From Verrucomicrobiaceae bacterium (GTDB lineage Bacteria; Verrucomicrobiota; Verrucomicrobiia; Verrucomicrobiales; Verrucomicrobiaceae): DNA of 19,932 bases. Below are positions 15,142-19,932 of this stretch, in pieces. The DNA lies in NCBI GenBank assembly GCA_021151605.1, contig JAGKWZ010000194.1, positions 1 to 19,932 on the forward strand. Direction: 5' to 3'. A program made the position numbers and the translations under genes. Within the stretch, counting starts at the first letter, position 1; each line of letters starts with the position of its first letter. A model generated the notes under the pieces. The model saw nothing but the letters and a program-made list of their open reading frames with translations, was not told where the DNA came from and did not search any database.

Positions 15142-17802
15142 ATGAAACGTCTCGTCTTCCTCGCACTCATCTCGCTCGCTTTGAGCGTCACCATCCAGGC
15201 AGAGACTGAGTTTCGACCTGAGTTCGTCGCCATTCATACGGCTGAGGCGCTCACGCCGGTGTCGGTGAAGTGGACGAAGCCGATTTACAATCTTCCCGGC
15301 TGGAAGCGCACGGATGGATCGGTGGAGCATGATGTGTTCAAGCTGGGGGAGGTCATCTCGTTCACGAATGCGGTCACGGAGACACAAGACGGCGTGGTGC
15401 GTTGGAAGTTCACGCATGATGCCATCGACCTCGCTGCTGAGTTATCGCAGGGAAGGCTGCGCTACACTTTTACAGCCAAAAAACCGGGCCTGTGGTCGGT
15501 CGCATATGCCGGAGCGGCCTCTGCGCCGATGACGGAGGTGATCGAGCTGTTTCAGCCGCTGGTCTGGAATGGCCGACGCATGCCCGAGGCGAGCTTTTTG
15601 ATCCCCGATGACATTTGCTCGATCCCGGGATGCCTCGTGCAGACGAAGAGCGGCACGCTCGGTGTTCTCGCCGATCCGCGACGGTTTCCATTCGCGATGC
15701 CAACCGCGCAGACGCGGCGCTTTGGTGTGACGTTGCGCAATGCGGCGGGAATGGCCCAGCCACTCGTGTTTGCACCGTTTCCGGGTGCGAAGGATTCGAA
15801 GCTCGCTGCGGGTGAAAAGCGATCCTTCGACCTCGTGCTCGTTTCGCGGCAGGAGCCGCTGACGAAGACCTTCGAGCATGTCGCACGCGAGGTCTGCGGC
15901 TTTCGAGACCGTCGGGAGAACACGCTGACTTCGCTGAACACGGCGCTGGAAAACATGCTCGACTACGTGCTCGGGCCGTGGGGCAGTTTTGTTCCTGAGA
16001 ACAAGGCGTTCCATTATCCTGACTCGCCCGGATCGGTGAAAAACGTGAGCGCTTTGCATCCGGTGAGTCTCGCCTACGTCACGGACAATGAGCGGCTCTT
16101 TCGCGAGCAGGGCGTGCCGATCCTCGAGTTCCTGCTGTCGCGGGAGAAGTTCCTTTTTGCGCTGAACGAGGCGGGCATGAAGAGTTCGCAGACACCGTCG
16201 ATGCGCATGGCCGGGCCGGCGATGCCGCTGTCCGAACTCGCCGCGCTGCATCGCATCAGCGGAGGCGCGACGCCTTGCTTTCGTGACAGCGTGGAGCGGC
16301 TGCATGGCGTGGATCGCACGCTGAACATGACGTGGATCAGCCGTGGTGATGCCTGGCAGAATGACCTCTGGCGCTACCGGACCACGGGGGAGAGAAAGTG
16401 GCTCGAAGCCGCCAGCGCCAAGGCCGAGCCGGAACTCACGAAAGTGCCCACCGACTTCAGCGAGGCTTCCGGCGGCACGTTCTTCGAATACATGCTGCCA
16501 CCGTGGAAGGACTACTATGAGTTGTATCGCGACACGCATGAGCCGCGACACCTCGCCGCTGCGCATCGAGGAGCACGGCTGTTTGCCCAGTTGGTGTGGT
16601 TTTATCCGAGCGTCCCCGAGGGCGATGTCACCGTGAACGAGTCCGGTTTCGCGCCGCGTCGCGGTTCGCTGGAGAAGCCGGGGCTGCTCCCGGTGGCCAA
16701 AGAAACCGTGCCCGCATGGCGTGTGTCCGAGCAGGGCCTCGTCTGCGAGGGGAATGGCACCGTGCAACGCATCGCGCTCTACCTCGCCACGCACGCGCCG
16801 ATGTTTCTGCGCCTCGCCCACGACACCGATGATGCCTTTCTCCGCGACATCGCCCGCAGTGCGATGATCGGGCGTTTCGCGAACTTTCCCGGCTATCACT
16901 TCAACACGCTCTACTCCACCGCGCAGGAGAAGGCCGACTTTCCGCTGCATCCACACGATGAGCTGAAACCCACGACCTCCTTTCACTACAATCATGTGCT
17001 GCCGATGGCGAATCTCGTGCTCGACTACCTCATGGCGGAGGCCCGCGATCGCTCGCGTGGTGCCATCGACTTCCCCACCGAATACGCCGAGTGCTACGCC
17101 TTCATGCAGAGCTCCGTTTATGGCGCACCCGGCAGGTTTTACGATCAAACCAAGGTGCGTCCGTGGATGCCCGCAGGCCTCATCAAAACGGACAGCGTGC
17201 AGGTGAATCACATCACCGCACGCGGAGATCAAACGCTCTGCATCGCCTTCATGAATGAGTGCGACCGCGAGTTAAAGGACGTCGCGGTGCAAATCGACCT
17301 CTCCCGTTTCGAGAAGCCGTCCGCTTTGCTCAACGCGACCCTGTGGCGCGACAACGAGCGTGTCTCAGCGCCCATCCAAGTCGAAGCTGGCAAGGCCCGC
17401 ATCTCCCTTTCGCCCAAGGGCATCACCGCGCTGATCATTGATGGCCTCAAATCGAAGGCGGGCTTTCAAGACAAGCTCAACACCACGCCCGCACGCTCGC
17501 GAGCAATCACACAGCAACGCATCCAGACCCCATTCGGTGATGCCGAGGCGATGGTGCTTTCGTTTGGCCCCGAATTGACCTGGCTCTACGCCTACCTCAC
17601 CGCGAGCGCCGATGAGGTGAAATCCGCTCGTCTCAGCGTCGTGTTGCCGGACCGCACCGAGTCGCTGACCGATGAGAGCTTCCCCTTCGAGTTCAGCCTG
17701 CCGCTGAAAGCGGGCGAAAAGACGCTTAAACTCACCTTCGAGGGCGTGAACGGCCAAGGCCAGCCCCTGCGCTCTTCGTCCATTCAACTAGAGGTGCCTT
17801 AG
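15142..17802 (+). CDS. Large secreted protein of unrecognised family, possibly carbohydrate-active
   Basis: The 886-residue product starts MKRLVFLALISLALSVTIQA, a clear Sec signal peptide with cleavage near residue 20. An N-terminal beta-rich region (to about 245) is followed by a long helical middle region (about 255-650). That middle has repeated aromatic/His motifs such as MLDYVLGPWGSFVPENKAFH, MLPPWKDYYELYRDTHEPRH and FHYNHVLPMANLVLDYLMAE, resembling (alpha/alpha)-barrel glycosidases or polysaccharide lyases. A C-terminal beta domain (about 680-775) reads like the accessory domain of many glycoside hydrolases, and a second beta segment ends the protein. I cannot name the family or its catalytic residues. 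The frame is intact, the codon use is GC3-rich, and it stands alone between a divergent neighbour and the RAYT/REP region. A role in polysaccharide breakdown is inferred from architecture and context only. Confidence 0.8.
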   Translation: MKRLVFLALISLALSVTIQAETEFRPEFVAIHTAEALTPVSVKWTKPIYNLPGWKRTDGSVEHDVFKLGEVISFTNAVTETQDGVVRWKFTHDAIDLAAELSQGRLRYTFTAKKPGLWSVAYAGAASAPMTEVIELFQPLVWNGRRMPEASFLIPDDICSIPGCLVQTKSGTLGVLADPRRFPFAMPTAQTRRFGVTLRNAAGMAQPLVFAPFPGAKDSKLAAGEKRSFDLVLVSRQEPLTKTFEHVAREVCGFRDRRENTLTSLNTALENMLDYVLGPWGSFVPENKAFHYPDSPGSVKNVSALHPVSLAYVTDNERLFREQGVPILEFLLSREKFLFALNEAGMKSSQTPSMRMAGPAMPLSELAALHRISGGATPCFRDSVERLHGVDRTLNMTWISRGDAWQNDLWRYRTTGERKWLEAASAKAEPELTKVPTDFSEASGGTFFEYMLPPWKDYYELYRDTHEPRHLAAAHRGARLFAQLVWFYPSVPEGDVTVNESGFAPRRGSLEKPGLLPVAKETVPAWRVSEQGLVCEGNGTVQRIALYLATHAPMFLRLAHDTDDAFLRDIARSAMIGRFANFPGYHFNTLYSTAQEKADFPLHPHDELKPTTSFHYNHVLPMANLVLDYLMAEARDRSRGAIDFPTEYAECYAFMQSSVYGAPGRFYDQTKVRPWMPAGLIKTDSVQVNHITARGDQTLCIAFMNECDRELKDVAVQIDLSRFEKPSALLNATLWRDNERVSAPIQVEAGKARISLSPKGITALIIDGLKSKAGFQDKLNTTPARSRAITQQRIQTPFGDAEAMVLSFGPELTWLYAYLTASADEVKSARLSVVLPDRTESLTDESFPFEFSLPLKAGEKTLKLTFEGVNGQGQPLRSSSIQLEVP

Positions 17803-17955
17803 CTCTGACGTGTTTTGGATGTGAGGTGCTGACCAGCTAGTAAAGAACAGTTTCATGCTGAGGCTGAAAGCCATGGAAGGTAAAAATGCTATTCATCGGT
17901 TCTTCAACGGGAGCGGTGTCGCGGTGATGGGTTGGCTGCTGGTGAGGTAACGAAT

Positions 17956-18029
17956 GGCGCGGCAGCGTCCCGGAGTGCGGTGGCAGAGATGCGAGGGCAA
18001 GGCCCTTGCATCGGCGACACCGCTTTCGT
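17956..18029 (+). repeat. REP-like hairpin element, upstream direct copy
   Basis: The sequence GCAGCGTCCCGGAGTGCGGT is followed by an inner palindrome around GGGCAAGGCCC and the closing arm GACACCGCT. GCGGTG and CACCGC pair as an outer stem. It matches 18795-18868 almost throughout in the same orientation, differing mainly in the inner stem region. A tail-only inverted piece (GGGAGCGGTGTCG) sits at about 17910-17922. The copies bracket the RAYT gene, as expected for REP sequences mobilised by such enzymes. Confidence 0.75.
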
Positions 18030-18118
18030 GGGGTCGTAACGTAAGGCGGGCTGTGAGATGTTCGCCGGAGGGATTTGGGTGTAGCGGAGCTCTTGGGTGA
18101 CTTGGTAATCGGGGGCTT

Positions 18119-18166
18119 CGGCGGGAGCGGTGTGGCGCTTCGCTTCCCACCGCACTCCGGGACGCT
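18119..18166 (-). repeat. REP-like hairpin element, inverted copy
   Basis: Read on the minus strand this holds GCGTCCCGGAGTGCGGTGG, a short different inner loop (around AAGCGAAGCGCC) and ACACCGCTCCCGC. It keeps the head and outer stem of the two direct copies but lacks the GGGCAAGGCCC inner palindrome. With the direct copy at 17956 it makes a head-to-head pair like a BIME, directly upstream of the RAYT start. Confidence 0.7.
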
Positions 18167-18221
18167 TTGCGAGTTTCGATAGCGCTTGCAGAGAACGAAG
18201 CGGTTTTCTAGCATCGGGGCC

Positions 18222-18782
18222 ATGTCGGACTCAACAGATCGTCTTTCGTGGCCTCATGCGCCGGAGCATCGGCTGACGGAGCATGGCATCTACTTCGTCA
18301 CGGCGGCGACGCTGCATCACGCGCATCATTTTCGCTCCAAGGCCCGGCTGGAGGTGCTGCAGCGGGGGCTGCTCGCGATGTGTGCGCAGCATGAATGGCG
18401 GCTGGAGGCTTGGGCGGTGTTTTCGAATCACTATCACTTCGTGGCGGAGTCGCCGGGCACGGCGGCGAGTCTGCCGGTGATGCTGGGCACGCTGCATGAG
18501 AAGCTGGCGAAGTGGGTGAACAAGCTGGATACCGCGCCGGGTCGTCAAGTGTGGCACAACTACTGGGAGACGAAGCTGGAGGAGCAGCCGACGTATTTTG
18601 CGCGGCTGAACTACACGCACCAGAACGCCGTGCGGCATGGTCTGGTGAAGGTGGCGAAGGATTATCCCTGGTGCTCTGCCGCGTGGTTCGAGCAGCACAC
18701 GAGCCCGGCGATGGTGAAGAGCATCTACCGCTTCAAGACCGACAAGATCGCCGACGACTATGCCGTGGATCCGGACTGGTGA
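18222..18782 (+). CDS. REP-associated tyrosine transposase (RAYT, Y1_Tnp/TnpA_REP family)
   Basis: The 186-residue product is an HUH single-strand transposase of the REP-associated type. It has IYFVTAATLH at residues 24-32, the HUH metal-binding motif in FSNHYHFVAES (His70 and His72), and the region around YFARLNYTHQNAVRHGL (125-141), where the nucleophilic tyrosine is expected (Tyr125 or Tyr131). PWCSAAWFE follows at 149-157. These enzymes cut and join REP hairpins as single-stranded DNA; they are usually single-copy and non-autonomous. The ATG at 18222 (MSDSTDRLSW) is chosen over an upstream TTG at 18186. The frame is intact and flanked by REP-like copies on both sides, so enzyme and substrate occur together. 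Confidence 0.9.
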   Translation: MSDSTDRLSWPHAPEHRLTEHGIYFVTAATLHHAHHFRSKARLEVLQRGLLAMCAQHEWRLEAWAVFSNHYHFVAESPGTAASLPVMLGTLHEKLAKWVNKLDTAPGRQVWHNYWETKLEEQPTYFARLNYTHQNAVRHGLVKVAKDYPWCSAAWFEQHTSPAMVKSIYRFKTDKIADDYAVDPDW

Positions 18783-18794
18783 GGGGCGTAGCGA

Positions 18795-18868
18795 GGCGCG
18801 GCAGCGTCCCGGAGTGCGGTGGCAAAGAGGCAAGGGCAAGGCCCTTGTCTCGACGACACCGCTCTCGT
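18795..18868 (+). repeat. REP-like hairpin element, downstream direct copy
   Basis: This copy begins 12 bases after the RAYT stop and repeats the head GCAGCGTCCCGGAGTGCGGT, the inner palindrome CAAGGGCAAGGCCCTTG and the closing arm GACACCGCT. It is a direct repeat of 17956-18029. The hairpin could also act as a transcription terminator or mRNA stabiliser between RAYT and the next gene. A weaker match to the upstream copy's flank continues to 18935, just before the DUF1080 ATG. Confidence 0.78.
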
Positions 18869-18936
18869 CGGAGCGAATGCGGACACTGCATTTTCTGAGA
18901 TGTAGGGACAGTGAGCGGCGTTGTAGCGAACTCTTT

Positions 18937-19932
18937 ATGCGCTGCCTCATTCTTCTCGCACTTCTTGTTTCCACATACGCCATTGCCCAAGATGGATTTA
19001 AGCCTCTCTTCAACGGCAAGGACCTCAGCGGCTGGGATGGGAATCCGGAGCTGTGGAAGGTGGAGAATGGCGAGATCGTGGGCACCACGACGGGGCCGGA
19101 GCAGTTGAAGTACAATCAGTTCCTCATCTGGCGTGGCGGGGTGCTGAAGAATTTCGAGCTTCGGGTGAAGGTGAAGCAGAAGGGCAACAACACGGGCATC
19201 CAGTATCGCAGCCGGGAGTTTGCGGAGACAGGCAAGTGGTCGGTGGGCGGGTATCAGTGTGACATTCACTCGGCCGCGCCGAACAACGGCATGGTCTATG
19301 GCGAGAAGTGGGGCGGTATCCTGGTGCAGAACGGCCAGAGCGTGGTGATCGACCCCGAGGGCAAAAAATGGCTCGTGGGCGAGCGTAAGCCGGTGAGCGT
19401 GGACATCGCGGAGTGGCATGAATACACGGTCATCGCGCAGGGGAATCATGTGGTGCACAAGATCGACGGGCAGATGAGCATCGATTTGCTCGACTTCGGG
19501 GCGAAGACGCAATTGCTCGAAGGTTTGCTCGCGTTTCAGCTTCATCGCGGTCCGGCGATGGTGGTGCAGATCAAGGATGTCATGCTCAAGGAGCTGCCGG
19601 AGGCTCCGGTGCCTGCGTTTGACAAAAATCTGATCGCCAACGCGAAGCCGGTGGAAAAGGCGGACGCGAAGTCGAAGGGCAAAGGCAAGGCGAAGGCCAA
19701 CTCGAAGGCCGAAACGGCTGCGGCACCGATCAAGGCTTCATCGGACTGGAAATGGCTCTGGAGCGACTCACCGGACGCGAAGAGTGCGGCGCGGCTGAAG
19801 AAGGAATTCGATCTCGGTGAAGCAAAGGTGAAGGAAGCGATGCTGCGAGTGAGCTGCGACAATGGCGCGGAGGTTTTTCTCAATGGCGAGCCAGTTTTGA
19901 CGAATCCCGACTGGCAGCGGCCCACGCAGGCG
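18937..19932 (+). CDS. Secreted DUF1080 (3-keto-disaccharide hydrolase-type) protein with C-terminal extension (partial)
   Basis: The ATG at 18937 opens an uninterrupted frame to the window end (332 codons). MRCLILLALLVSTYAIAQ is a signal peptide. Residues 20-220 form a DUF1080/3-keto-disaccharide hydrolase domain, a concanavalin-like fold: PLFNGKDLSGW (23-33), NNTGIQYRS (84-92), GYQCDI (105-110), WHEYTVIAQGNHVVHKIDG (160-178), LLAFQLHRG (197-205). A Lys/Ala-rich linker (about 238-262) leads into a second domain with DWKWLWSDSPDAKSAARLKK (270-289) and SCDNGAEVFLNGEPV (306-320), like the beta domain found before haem or Gal-binding regions in PVC-bacterial proteins. The C-terminus lies outside the window. 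It may bind or cleave sugars in the periplasm. No Shine-Dalgarno is evident and the start follows the REP-like region closely. Confidence 0.88.
   Translation, partial: MRCLILLALLVSTYAIAQDGFKPLFNGKDLSGWDGNPELWKVENGEIVGTTTGPEQLKYNQFLIWRGGVLKNFELRVKVKQKGNNTGIQYRSREFAETGKWSVGGYQCDIHSAAPNNGMVYGEKWGGILVQNGQSVVIDPEGKKWLVGERKPVSVDIAEWHEYTVIAQGNHVVHKIDGQMSIDLLDFGAKTQLLEGLLAFQLHRGPAMVVQIKDVMLKELPEAPVPAFDKNLIANAKPVEKADAKSKGKGKAKANSKAETAAAPIKASSDWKWLWSDSPDAKSAARLKKEFDLGEAKVKEAMLRVSCDNGAEVFLNGEPVLTNPDWQRPTQA

Larger units (their letters stand above)
17803..18221. other. Intergenic region carrying REP-like copies, no gene seen
   Basis: These 419 bases lie between the 15142 gene and the RAYT start. Besides the REP-like copies, the stretch 18030-18095 resembles 18870-18936 downstream of the RAYT gene, sharing GAGATGT and TGTAGCGGAGCTCTT / TGTAGCGAACTCTT. 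A minus-strand open frame across this region translates the repeats and is not a gene. No convincing rho-independent terminator follows the stop at 17802. Confidence 0.5.

Noticed and set aside
15442..17232. A 596-codon minus-strand open frame opposite the 15142 gene
   Set aside because: It is rich in Arg/His/Gly with no domain or signal peptide and mirrors the codon bias of the plus-strand gene, which has a signal peptide and coherent domains.
17837..18223. Minus-strand open frame with SVPECGGKRS and LPPHSGTLPR phrases
   Set aside because: These phrases are translations of the REP-like hairpin repeats. The frame overlaps the RAYT start and has no other support.
18231..19545. Two long minus-strand open frames (18231-19115 and 18733-19545)
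   Set aside because: They are antisense to RAYT and DUF1080, whose motifs are clear, and also translate the REP-like repeat.

Overview
The window looks like a piece of a Verrucomicrobiota chromosome (Verrucomicrobiaceae-like; inferred from the gene set, not from a marker gene). The evidence is a DUF1800/DUF1501 gene pair with giant PA14-bearing secreted modules, a DUF1080 (3-keto-disaccharide hydrolase-type) protein, a long FG-GAP-repeat protein with Ig-like and choice-of-anchor D domains, a RAYT transposase with its own REP-like hairpins, G/C-rich third codon positions and weak Shine-Dalgarno signals. I see no rRNA, tRNA or CRISPR.

Layout. 1-84: the end of an apparent IS3-family element with the first 12 codons of its orfA, inserted into the 3' end of the next gene. 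82-4772 (minus): one secreted protein with 14 FG-GAP-like repeats, now read as two overlapping frames. 4773-4900: divergent intergenic region. 4901-6067 (plus): sulfite-reductase-type flavoprotein (FAD/NADPH half only). 6068-7170 (minus): a small membrane-anchored protein and a polyvalent-kinase-like protein, overlapping by one base, each with one frame break. 7217-8626 (minus): DUF1501. 8653-14875 (minus): six PA14 modules, an Ig-like domain and DUF1800, probably one gene of about 2,070 codons split by a one-base frame break. 14876-15141: divergent intergenic region. 15142-17802 (plus): large secreted protein of unrecognised family, perhaps carbohydrate-active. 17803-18936: RAYT gene bracketed by REP-like copies. 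18937 to the window end (plus): partial DUF1080 protein.

Functionally, most of the window encodes exported proteins. The minus-strand run from 14875 down to 6068 has short gaps and one overlap, so it reads as one operon: PA14-DUF1800, DUF1501, a polyvalent-like protein and a small membrane protein. DUF1800/DUF1501 partners are commonly adjacent in Verrucomicrobiota and Planctomycetota and are thought to act at the cell surface or periplasm, perhaps on polysaccharides. The 15142 product and the DUF1080 protein fit the same theme.

The most notable features are: (a) four independent frame breaks, each reparable by one base in or beside a short homopolymer, which is either sequencing error or decay; (b) an IS3-like end whose terminal TGA supplies the stop codon of the truncated FG-GAP gene; (c) a RAYT/REP unit with two direct copies and one inverted copy of a hairpin repeat, whose downstream copy nearly abuts the DUF1080 start; (d) a DUF1800 domain that appears to lack its usual N-terminal part exactly at the frame break.
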